A DNA stretch of 42,377 nt from positions 1-42,377 of the forward strand of contig NZ_JAVDDS010000034.1 of the NCBI RefSeq assembly GCF_030848475.1, read 5' to 3'. This document shows positions 33,751 to 40,486 of this stretch, one piece after another. The DNA is from Herbivorax alkaliphila. GTDB lineage: Bacteria > Bacillota > Clostridia > Acetivibrionales > Acetivibrionaceae. The stretch's first letter is position 1; every line of letters starts with the position of its first letter. A program made the position numbers and the translations under genes. A model generated the notes under the pieces. It searched no databases and was not told the DNA's origin. It worked only from the letters and a program-made list of their open reading frames with translations.

Positions 33751-33785
33751 AAAAACAAACAGATAAAAATATTTGTTTTATTTTA
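33751..33785 (+). terminator. Possible terminator after dgt
   Basis: AAAACAAA/TTTGTTTT is an 8-bp AT-rich stem over a 12-base loop, followed by ATTTTA. It is weak. Confidence 0.45.
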
Positions 33786-33863
33786 GAAGGAAATTTGATT
33801 TTTGTGTAGAACTATATCTAAGTTATAAATACATAGGTTGCTAAAACAAATTAAATCATTTTA

Positions 33864-33941
33864 GTGAATAAAAGAAGGATTATTGATAAATATGTCGAAG
33901 AACTACTTAATGTTGCTAGAAATATTGAGTATGAAAATTAA
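33864..33941 (+). CDS. Possible 25-residue peptide before dnaG
   Basis: A GTG-started frame encodes VNKRRIIDKYVEELLNVARN and five further residues, a charged amphipathic helix with coding-like residue choice. No ribosome site precedes it. It could be a small peptide gene or the tail of a lost gene. The rest of the 312-base gap before dnaG holds nothing I can name. Confidence 0.25.
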   Translation: MNKRRIIDKYVEELLNVARNIEYEN

Positions 33942-33988
33942 TTTCATAATTGATTTTAAAAGGAGTTGTGTTTTAAGAGAATAATAAA

Positions 33989-35779
33989 ATGGAGAGATTA
34001 TATCCAGATGAATTGATTGAAGAAATAAGAATTAGTAATGACATTATAAGTGTTGTTGGAGAGTATATTCAACTAAAAAGAAAGGGTAAAGGATATTTTG
34101 GGCTTTGTCCTTTTCATAATGAAAAGACTCCATCATTTTATGTTGATCCCTTAAAGCAACTATACTATTGTTTTGGTTGTGGTAATGGTGGGAGTGTCAT
34201 TCAGTTTATAATGGGAGTTGAAAATCTTGATTATGTTGAGGCAATAAAACTTTTAGCAGACAAGGCAAAAATATTGTTGCCTGAAGGTAAAGAGGGTGAA
34301 TACAAGGAAATAGCAAAAAAGAAAAAACTGATTTTAAAAGTTAATATAGAAGCGGCAAGATTTTTTTATGAGCAGTTTAAGGATGAAAAAAACAGCAAAG
34401 CAAGAGAATACTTAGCATCAAGAGGAATAAAGAAAAATATTTCAAGAAAATTTGGAATAGGATATTCCCTAAATGAATGGGATGTATTGTACAAGTATTT
34501 GAAAAGTAAAGGATATAATGAGGAGGTTCTTTTAGAGAGTGGATTGATTTTAAAAAGTAAAAACAATACCTGTTATGATAGATTCAGGGGGAGAATCATA
34601 TTTCCTATTTTTGATTTAAGAGGAAATGTTTTGGGGTTTGGTGGAAGAGTGTTAGATAACTCAGAGCCTAAATACATGAATTCTCCAGAAACAATTGTTT
34701 ATAACAAGAGAAAGCATTTATACAGTCTTAACTTTGCTAAAAGTTCATCCCATAGGAGAATAATAGTAGTTGAAGGTTATATGGACGTAATATCTCTTTG
34801 CCAGTTTGGGATAATAAATACAGTTGCATCTCTTGGCACTGCATTAACCCAAAGTCAAGGGAAATTACTTAAAAAGTACACAGAAGAAATAGTTATTTCA
34901 TTTGATTCAGATACAGCAGGCAAGGCAGCTACTATGAGAGGACTTGATTTGCTAAATAATATTGGATGTAATGTAAAGGTATTGGAAATACCAAATGGAA
35001 AAGATCCAGACGAATTTATTAAAAAAAATGGAGCAGAGGCTTTTAATAGCTTGATAAAAAAATCACTTTCACTTGTTGAATATAAAATAAAAGCTTTAAA
35101 AAGTGAAATTGATACAAATAATACAGAGGGAAAAGTTCTTTTTTTAAACAAAACTGCAGATGTACTTTCTAAAATGGACAATGATATGGAAAGAGAGATG
35201 TACATCAAAAAGATAGCAAAGGAATATGAAATTAGTCAGGAATCTATATTTGCAGAGGTTTTAAAGAGGATAAAACCAAAAAAAGGTTTTAAGGCAGTTG
35301 TTACTGGTATTGACAATAAGACTAAGTTTAAAAAGAGCAGGGATAAAGATGAACATCAGCGAGTTATAACCTATGAGAGAATTTTACTCTCACTAATTAG
35401 TATTGATAACTCACTGTATAGTTTGGTTAAGGACGAACTTTCACTGGAAAGTTTTGAAGATGAGGATAATAGAGAGCTGGCAAAGGTTATTTTTGAAAGA
35501 CTTGATAATAAAAAGGAATTGGTGCCGGCGGAGCTTATAAATTTAGCTGATAATAAAATTTCAAATATATTTACAAGATTATTACAGGAGGAATGCAATT
35601 TTGAGGATAATAAAAAGGCAATAATGGATATAATTAAGAAAATGGAACTATTTAAGCTAATAAAAAGAGAAAGAGAGATTTTGAAAGCAATATCTACTTC
35701 AAAAAATCAAACAGCTGAAGAAGTGAAAAATATGAAGCTAGAGTTGCAGCAAATATTATACAAAAAGAAGAGTATATAG
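33989..35779 (+). CDS. dnaG: DNA primase
   Basis: The 596-residue protein has the CHC2 zinc finger (Cys40, His43, Cys61, Cys64), the RNA-polymerase-like core with the Toprim motif VVEGYMDVISL near 260, SFDSDTAGKAATMRG, and a C-terminal DnaB-interacting region. It makes RNA primers at the replication fork. ATG 33989 has only a weak site (AAGAGA); the strong AAGGAG at 33960 is followed by GTG TTT TAA. An in-frame TAA lies 15 bases upstream of the ATG, so no earlier start is possible. It lies 31 bases before rpoD. Confidence 0.97.
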   Translation: MERLYPDELIEEIRISNDIISVVGEYIQLKRKGKGYFGLCPFHNEKTPSFYVDPLKQLYYCFGCGNGGSVIQFIMGVENLDYVEAIKLLADKAKILLPEGKEGEYKEIAKKKKLILKVNIEAARFFYEQFKDEKNSKAREYLASRGIKKNISRKFGIGYSLNEWDVLYKYLKSKGYNEEVLLESGLILKSKNNTCYDRFRGRIIFPIFDLRGNVLGFGGRVLDNSEPKYMNSPETIVYNKRKHLYSLNFAKSSSHRRIIVVEGYMDVISLCQFGIINTVASLGTALTQSQGKLLKKYTEEIVISFDSDTAGKAATMRGLDLLNNIGCNVKVLEIPNGKDPDEFIKKNGAEAFNSLIKKSLSLVEYKIKALKSEIDTNNTEGKVLFLNKTADVLSKMDNDMEREMYIKKIAKEYEISQESIFAEVLKRIKPKKGFKAVVTGIDNKTKFKKSRDKDEHQRVITYERILLSLISIDNSLYSLVKDELSLESFEDEDNRELAKVIFERLDNKKELVPAELINLADNKISNIFTRLLQEECNFEDNKKAIMDIIKKMELFKLIKREREILKAISTSKNQTAEEVKNMKLELQQILYKKKSI

Positions 35780-35810
35780 AGGTACATTTTAATGAACGGA
35801 GGGGCAGTAA

Positions 35811-36890
35811 GTGAAACCCAATAATGATGTTAAAAAAGCAATTTTACTTGAGTTGATTGAAAAAGGCAAACAAAAGGGAATGTTGACCTATAAGGAAATA
35901 ATGGATGCTTTTGAAGAAATTGAGATAGGGCCTGAGCATATAGAAAAAGTTTACGAGACATTAGAGAATATGGGCGTAGATGTAGTAGGTGATATTGAAG
36001 AAGAGCTTGAAGAAATTCAGCTGACAGAAGAGGATCTTGAAATTACTGTGCCGGAAGGTGTGAGTATAGATGATCCTGTTCGAATGTATTTAAAGGAAAT
36101 AGGTAAGGTTCCTCTTTTGAGTGCTGAAGAAGAGATTAATTTGGCTCAAAGGATGGAAGAAGGAGATGCTGAGGCAAAAAGAAAGCTTGCAGAGGCAAAT
36201 TTGAGGCTTGTTGTAAGTATAGCTAAAAGATATGTAGGGAGAGGTATGCTTTTTTTAGACTTGATACAGGAAGGAAATTTAGGTCTTATAAAAGCAGTTG
36301 AGAAATTTGATTACGGAAAAGGATTTAAGTTTAGCACATATGCAACATGGTGGATAAGACAGGCAATTACAAGGGCTATTGCAGACCAGGCAAGAACCAT
36401 AAGAATACCAGTTCACATGGTAGAGACAATTAATAAGCTTATAAGAGTGTCTAGACAGCTTTTACAGGAACTTGGTAAAGAGCCGCAGCCAGAGGAAATT
36501 GCAAGAGAGATGAATATGCCGGTAGACAAAGTTCGAGATATTATGAAAATTTCTCAGGAACCTGTATCCCTGGAAACTCCCATAGGAGAAGAGGAAGACA
36601 GTCATTTAGGTGACTTTATCCCTGATGATGATGTTCCTGCACCATCAGATGCGGCAGCATTTACACTATTAAAGGAGCAGCTTATAAATGTTTTAGATAC
36701 TTTGACACCGAGGGAGGAAAAGGTTTTAAGATTGAGGTTTGGTCTTGATGATGGAAGAGCAAGAACTCTAGAAGAAGTTGGTAGAGAGTTTAATGTGACC
36801 AGAGAGCGAATACGTCAGATAGAAGCTAAGGCATTGAGAAAATTAAGGCATCCAAGCAGAAGCAAAAAATTAAAGGATTATTTAGATTAA
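35811..36890 (+). CDS. rpoD: Primary sigma factor (sigma-70/SigA)
   Basis: The 359-residue protein has region 1.1 at the N-terminus and region 1.2 ([21 protein letters not shown]). Region 2 includes [19 protein letters not shown] and [14 protein letters not shown]. Region 3 follows, and region 4 has the helix-turn-helix [20 protein letters not shown]. The full set marks it as the housekeeping sigma factor, in agreement with the TTGACA/TATAAT promoters found in the window. GTG at 35811 follows GGAGGGG by six bases. A terminator follows the stop. The dnaG-rpoD pair is the classic macromolecular-synthesis arrangement. Confidence 0.97.
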   Translation: MKPNNDVKKAILLELIEKGKQKGMLTYKEIMDAFEEIEIGPEHIEKVYETLENMGVDVVGDIEEELEEIQLTEEDLEITVPEGVSIDDPVRMYLKEIGKVPLLSAEEEINLAQRMEEGDAEAKRKLAEANLRLVVSIAKRYVGRGMLFLDLIQEGNLGLIKAVEKFDYGKGFKFSTYATWWIRQAITRAIADQARTIRIPVHMVETINKLIRVSRQLLQELGKEPQPEEIAREMNMPVDKVRDIMKISQEPVSLETPIGEEEDSHLGDFIPDDDVPAPSDAAAFTLLKEQLINVLDTLTPREEKVLRLRFGLDDGRARTLEEVGREFNVTRERIRQIEAKALRKLRHPSRSKKLKDYLD

Positions 36891-36916
36891 AACTCGATTA
36901 AAATCGGGTTTTTTAT
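36888..36916 (+). terminator. Terminator of rpoD
   Basis: AACTCGAT/ATCGGGTT (8 bp, one G-T) over TAAA, followed by TTTT. It starts at the stop codon. Confidence 0.8.
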
Positions 36917-36965
36917 CTATTATGAATTAAGACACTTTTCGCTGATTTTATCTTTTTAGTGACAA

Positions 36966-37020
36966 ACAGACATGTGGACGGTTTGGTTGCTCTTTACAAC
37001 CAAACCGTCCACATGTCTGT
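36966..37020. repeat. 24-bp perfect inverted repeat (GC-richer than surroundings)
   Basis: ACAGACATGTGGACGGTTTG plus GTTG pairs exactly with its complement across a 7-base loop (CTCTTTA). The stem is about half GC in a DNA background of roughly 30 percent GC. No T-run follows, so a simple terminator is unlikely. Its perfection suggests recent origin or strong selection. Confidence 0.7.
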
Positions 37021-37048
37021 CTTATACTGTTCATACGGATAAAAAGCA

Positions 37049-37082
37049 TCCCGTACATTTAGCGGCAAGCTAAATTACGGGA
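37049..37082. repeat. Second hairpin with TTTAGC/GCTAAA core
   Basis: CCCGTACATTTAGC pairs with GCTAAATTACGGG (one bulge) around GGCAA. The inner TTTAGC/GCTAAA pair is the same small stem as in the dispersed repeat copies B and C. Read on the minus strand it is followed by ATGCTTTTT, so it could stop minus-strand transcription. Confidence 0.55.
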
Positions 37083-37302
37083 CCTAGGGGAGTATAATAA
37101 ATATACTAACTGTATATTAAAATAAATAGAGAGAAAAAGCAATATGTTTTGAGGTAGTATTTTAAACTCACGTTTAACATGTTTAAACATTAGCTTAAAA
37201 GTATACAGCATGTTGGACAAAAAATAGTATATTTTGTGAATAAATAATTCAAATTAGATAAACTATAAAATAAAGTAAAAATAAAATGGGAGATGATAAT
37301 TA

Positions 37303-37515
37303 ATGGCTGAAATGAATAATAATGCAGTGGAATATACTACCTATGATCGATTGTTAAGAGCTTGGGAAAATTCTATGGAAATGGTAAGAGATTATGAAAT
37401 GTATTCAAAGAGGATTGAAGATGAAAAAGTTAAGGAAACTTTTAAAAGATTTGCAGAGGAAGAGGGATTGCATGCAACAGAACTTAGGGAATTACTTTTG
37501 CAATATAAGAAATAA
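37303..37515 (+). CDS. 70-residue ferritin-like small protein
   Basis: The protein is almost wholly helical: two predicted helices (about 11-38 and 41-68) with an ExxH-type motif in EEEGLHATELRELL and further acidic residues on the first helix. This resembles one half of a ferritin/rubrerythrin four-helix bundle, so a dimer could build a full metal site; that is inference. Family members of full length run to 130 or more residues. ATG follows GGGAGATGATA. It stands alone between rpoD and the tRNA pair. The function is unknown; iron or redox stress is a guess. Confidence 0.6.
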   Translation: MAEMNNNAVEYTTYDRLLRAWENSMEMVRDYEMYSKRIEDEKVKETFKRFAEEEGLHATELRELLLQYKK

Positions 37516-37660
37516 AACTTTAAAAAATACAAATTAATAAGTGCATGCATATGAAATGATATTTCTATAAAAAATATAGTATTGGCATGAAAAATGAAGC
37601 ATTTTTATAAAAATTGATGAAATAGCAGGATAATATTTAATAATTCACTTAATATTATTC

Positions 37661-37689
37661 TTGACCTGTTATGAGTAGGTATGTATAAT
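37661..37689 (+). promoter_or_regulatory. Promoter of the tRNA-Asn/tRNA(CAT) pair
   Basis: TTGACC at 37661-37666, a 17-base spacer, and TATAAT at 37684-37689; transcription would start about 33 bases before tRNA-Asn. Confidence 0.85.
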
Positions 37690-37728
37690 ATTACTTGTGT
37701 TTGATGCAAGATATCTAAGACACGATAA

Positions 37729-37804
37729 TCCTCAATAGCTCAGTTGGTAGAGCATGCGGCTGTTAACCGCAGGGTCGTTGGTTCGAGTCCAACTTGAGGA
37801 GCCA
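37729..37804 (+). tRNA. tRNA-Asn (anticodon GTT)
   Basis: Acceptor arms TCCTCAA/TTGAGGA pair and CCA is encoded. The anticodon loop CTGTTAA in stem GCGGC..GCCGC-type pairing gives GTT. The T loop reads GTTCGAGT. It is co-transcribed with the next tRNA, three bases downstream. Confidence 0.95.
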
Positions 37805-37807
37805 AGA

Positions 37808-37884
37808 GGGCTTTTAGCTCAGCTGGCTAGAGCAACCGGCTCATAACCGGTAGGTCCGGGGTTCAAGTCCCTGAAGGCCCACCA
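37808..37884 (+). tRNA. tRNA with CAT anticodon (Met, or Ile2 if lysidine-modified)
   Basis: Acceptor GGGCTTT pairs with AAGGCCC (one G-T), and CCA is encoded. The loop CTCATAA gives CAT. It is not the initiator, since the acceptor top pairs are G-C and the anticodon stem lacks the three G-C pairs. Elongator Met and lysidine-type Ile cannot be told apart with certainty by eye. Confidence 0.9.
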
Positions 37885-37885
37885 C

Positions 37886-37927
37886 AAAAAACAAGAAGTC
37901 CAGTTAACTGGACTTCTTGTTTTTTTA
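37886..37927. terminator. Terminator of the tRNA pair
   Basis: A perfect palindrome centred at 37905/37906 (ACAAGAAGTCCAGTT and its complement) extends into A and T runs, forming a strong hairpin with a U tail on either strand. Confidence 0.9.
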
Positions 37928-38088
37928 AAACTTTTTTTCTTGAGATGCTTCAAAGTTATTTTCATGCTCTTGTTCCTTTGATTTCCTTTAAAATAAGTAG
38001 CTTTTGTAGTTTGTTTTTTATAGTCAATTTAGTGTATACTATTTGTTGTACTAATATTCTTTAAAGAAAAATGGAAGGGGAAAATAAG

Positions 38089-38778
38089 ATGGAATTGTCG
38101 GGGCGTCTAAAGTTGATTGCTCAAATGGTGCCTGAGTGTAATATTGTCTGTGATATTGGAACAGATCATGCATATATACCTGTTTATTTGATAAATAATA
38201 AAAAGTGTGAAAAAGCAATTGCATCTGATGTTAGATTAGGGCCTATACATATTGCAAAAAGAAACATAGGTGAGTATAATCTTTTAGATAGCATTGAAAC
38301 AAGGGTTGGAGATGGACTTGATTCGATAAAAGAAAATGAAACAGATGTAATAATTATTGCAGGTATGGGAGGCCTTATTATAAAAGAAATTTTAGAAAGA
38401 GGCAAAAGTAAGGCTAAAAAAGCCAGAGCATTAATAATTCAACCTATGTATGCTATAGAGGTTGTCCATGAGTGGCTTTGTGATAATGGTTTTGAAGTTT
38501 ATGATGAAGAGTTGACTAAAGAAGGTTATAAAATATATGATGTTATAAATGCGAAATGGACAGGAAAAATTAAAAGAAAGGATAATTTATATTACCATAT
38601 TGGAGAAAAACTATTTGAAAAAAAAGACCCTCTTTTAAAAACTCATATTGAAAATAAAATAAGACAGCTTGACAAAATTATAAATGAAATGGAAAATATG
38701 AAGCAAAGAGATTCAATAAAAAGAAAAGAGTGTATTATACTTAAAGAAAAGTATAAAAAAGCTCGTGAACTCGTTTAG
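38089..38778 (+). CDS. trmK: tRNA (adenine22-N1)-methyltransferase
   Basis: I choose ATG 38089, eight bases after AAGGGG; an in-frame ATG at 38071 has no site. The 229-residue protein has an N-terminal Rossmann methyltransferase fold with SAM motif VCDIGTDHAYIPV and the family box IIAGMGGLIIKEIL, plus a C-terminal coiled-coil tail. TrmK methylates N1 of adenine 22 in tRNA. The trmK-yqfO pair next to rpoD mirrors Bacillus. Its stop codon lies in the first bases of repeat copy C (GAACTCGTTTAG). Confidence 0.92.
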   Translation: MELSGRLKLIAQMVPECNIVCDIGTDHAYIPVYLINNKKCEKAIASDVRLGPIHIAKRNIGEYNLLDSIETRVGDGLDSIKENETDVIIIAGMGGLIIKEILERGKSKAKKARALIIQPMYAIEVVHEWLCDNGFEVYDEELTKEGYKIYDVINAKWTGKIKRKDNLYYHIGEKLFEKKDPLLKTHIENKIRQLDKIINEMENMKQRDSIKRKECIILKEKYKKARELV

Positions 38779-38791
38779 CTAAAGCTAAATG
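38767..38791 (+). repeat. Dispersed GTTTAGCTAAAGCTAA repeat, copy C
   Basis: GAACTCGTTTAGCTAAAGCT begins inside the last codons of trmK and supplies its stop (TAG). It matches copy B over 22 bases with one change. The match fades after 38790. Confidence 0.6.
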
Positions 38792-38863
38792 TTAAAGAGT
38801 ATAAGAGAGGCTCCAACTTATAGAATGAGCAGTCTTAAAATTATAAAAGGAGTTGAGTTTAAC

Positions 38864-39970
38864 ATGTGCATTAGACTTGGAGAAATCATAAAATATATGG
38901 AGAATATCGCACCTGAAAGGCTTGCGGAGAGCTATGATAATGTAGGGCTCATTGTAGGAAATGAGAAAAGTGAAGTAAAGCGTATAATGGTTTGCCTTGA
39001 TGTTACTTCAAAGGTCGTAGATGAGGCTGTAAACAAATCTGTGGACTTAATCATATCTCACCACCCAACTATATTTAAAGGACTTAAAAGGATAAATGAG
39101 GAGGATATAAAGGGTAAAGTTATATACAAACTGATTAAAAATGATATTGGCGTTTTTAGTGCCCACACAAATTTAGATGTAGTGGACGGGGGAGTAAATG
39201 AACATCTTGCAGAGACTTTAGATCTTATTAACCTACAAAACTTAAAAAAGCATAAATCATTAAAGCTTTATAAGGTTGTAGTTTTTGTACCGAAAGAAAG
39301 CGTTGATAAGGTAAGAGAGGCAATGAGCAGTAAAGGAGCAGGATGTATAGGTAATTACAGTGAATGTTCTTTTATGACAAAGGGTACAGGAACATTTAAG
39401 CCTCTAGAAGGAACCAACCCATACATAGGATTTACAGGGGAGCTTGAATATGTTAATGAAGTAAAAATTGAAACCATAGTTTCTCAGGAAAAACTTCGTA
39501 ATGTAATAGATAAAATGGTTAAATCCCATCCTTATGAGGAAGTGGCATATGATGTATATCCTCTTAATATGGAGGGAAAAGAATATGGATTAGGAAAGAT
39601 AGGGATTCTTAAAAATCCAAAAACATTAGATGGTTTTATAAACACTGTAAAAGAAAAACTTAACACAAAAAATGTACGTGTAATAGGTAGTGTAGATAAA
39701 AAAATAGAAAAAGCAGCTGTCTTTTGTGGAAGTTACGATGAAAGCTTAAATAAAATTGTAATGTCAAAGGCTGATGTTTTGGTGACTGGGGATGTTAAAT
39801 ATCATAGTGCTGTAGATATGGTTGAAATGGGAATGTGTGTTATTGATGCAGGTCACTTTGGTACAGAAAGAATTATTGTTCCCAAATTGGTGGATATGTT
39901 AAAAAAACAATTTGAAAATCTGGACATTTTGAGTAATAGTGTGGAAGAAGATCCATTTATAATATATTGA
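38864..39970 (+). CDS. Nif3-family dinuclear metal protein (YqfO type)
   Basis: I choose ATG 38864, eleven bases after AAGGAG. The 368-residue protein has the split Nif3 fold with metal ligands in ISHHPTIF, HTNLDVVDGG and DAGHFGTER, and a PII-like insert of about 100 residues in the middle (KLYKVVVFVPKESVDKVR...HPYEEVAYDVYPL), as in Bacillus YqfO. The family is annotated in places as GTP cyclohydrolase-like, but its true reaction is unsettled. It follows trmK and its stop overlaps the -35 box of the rnpB promoter. Confidence 0.9.
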   Translation: MCIRLGEIIKYMENIAPERLAESYDNVGLIVGNEKSEVKRIMVCLDVTSKVVDEAVNKSVDLIISHHPTIFKGLKRINEEDIKGKVIYKLIKNDIGVFSAHTNLDVVDGGVNEHLAETLDLINLQNLKKHKSLKLYKVVVFVPKESVDKVREAMSSKGAGCIGNYSECSFMTKGTGTFKPLEGTNPYIGFTGELEYVNEVKIETIVSQEKLRNVIDKMVKSHPYEEVAYDVYPLNMEGKEYGLGKIGILKNPKTLDGFINTVKEKLNTKNVRVIGSVDKKIEKAAVFCGSYDESLNKIVMSKADVLVTGDVKYHSAVDMVEMGMCVIDAGHFGTERIIVPKLVDMLKKQFENLDILSNSVEEDPFIIY

Positions 39971-39995
39971 CATGTATTTAAAATGAATATATAAT
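39967..39995 (+). promoter_or_regulatory. Consensus promoter of rnpB
   Basis: TTGACA (39967-39972), a 17-base spacer, and TATAAT (39990-39995) match the sigma-70 consensus at all twelve bases. The TGA stop of the Nif3 gene lies inside the -35 box. Confidence 0.92.
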
Positions 39996-40012
39996 AAAGG
40001 ATACTGATTTAT

Positions 40013-40430
40013 TTGAGTAAGTCAGACGGTTGCATGTGCAGTGTCGAAAGACCGTACATGAGGAAAGTCCGGGCTCCATAGGGCAGGGTGCCGGGTAACT
40101 CCCGGTGAAGGTGACTTTAAGGAAAGTGCAACAGAGATATACCGCCTTTTTGGAGGTTGGAAGTTGGAGGTTAGAAGTTGGAAGATGCGTTTTTTCTAAC
40201 GTCCAACCTCTAACTTCCAACTTTCAGGAGGGTAAGGGTGGAAAGGTGAGGTAAGAGCTCACCAGCGGCATGGCGACTTGCCGGCTATGTAAACCCCATC
40301 TGGAGCAACACCGTATAGTGGGACATTATGGTTGCCCGCCAGTCCCGGGTAGGTGGCTTGAGCTTTGCAGAAATGCAAGGCCTAGATAGATGACTGTCAG
40401 ATACAGAACCCGGCTTATAGATTTGCTCAA
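40013..40430 (+). ncRNA. rnpB: RNase P RNA (type A) with an enlarged P12 arm
   Basis: The conserved landmarks are present in order: GAGGAAAGTCCGGGCTCC, CAACAGAGATATACCGCC, GGTAAGGGTGGAAAGGTG, TAAACCCCATCTGGAGCAA, GGCCTAGATAGATGACTGTC, and ACAGAACCCGGCTTATAG. Ends 40013 (TTGAGTAAGTC) and 40430 (GATTTGCTCAA) pair as stem P1. It is the catalytic RNA that trims the 5' leader of tRNA precursors. An extra 66-base hairpin sits in the P12 position. It has its own consensus promoter and a 24-bp terminator; the exact ends are estimated from P1. Confidence 0.95.
40156..40221 (+). repeat. Heptamer-repeat hairpin inserted in RNase P P12
   Basis: The left arm has four heptamers GTTGGAA, GTTGGAG, GTTAGAA, GTTGGAA (40156-40183). 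The right arm has four complementary ones, TTCTAAC, GTCCAAC, CTCTAAC, TTCCAAC (40194-40221), around a 10-base loop. They fold into a 28-bp arm with a few wobbles and two mismatches. Comparable STRR insertions are known in RNase P RNA of some cyanobacteria. Confidence 0.85.
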
Positions 40431-40480
40431 AAACGAGGTCAGGCTTGAATAAGTAATTATTCAAGCCTGACCTCGTTTTT
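40429..40480. terminator. Bidirectional terminator between rnpB and the GH9 gene
   Basis: A 24-bp perfect stem (left arm AAAAACGAGGTCAGGCTTGA plus ATAA) with a GTAA tetraloop, T and A runs outside. It serves rnpB and the convergent cellulase gene, whose stop is 6 bases away. Confidence 0.92.
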
Positions 40481-40486
40481 ACGTGT

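Larger units (their letters stand above)
36917..37302. other. Hairpin-rich gap after rpoD
   Basis: No gene is visible. Two strong hairpins (36966-37020 and 37049-37082) occupy the first part. The rest is AT-rich, with a near-palindrome GTTTAACATGTTTAAAC at about 37174-37190 and probably the promoter of the ferritin-like gene, which I could not fix. Confidence 0.6.

Noticed and set aside
40156-40221. Heptamer repeats as a CRISPR-like array
   Set aside because: Units are 7 bases, without spacers, and arranged as an inverted pair inside RNase P RNA.
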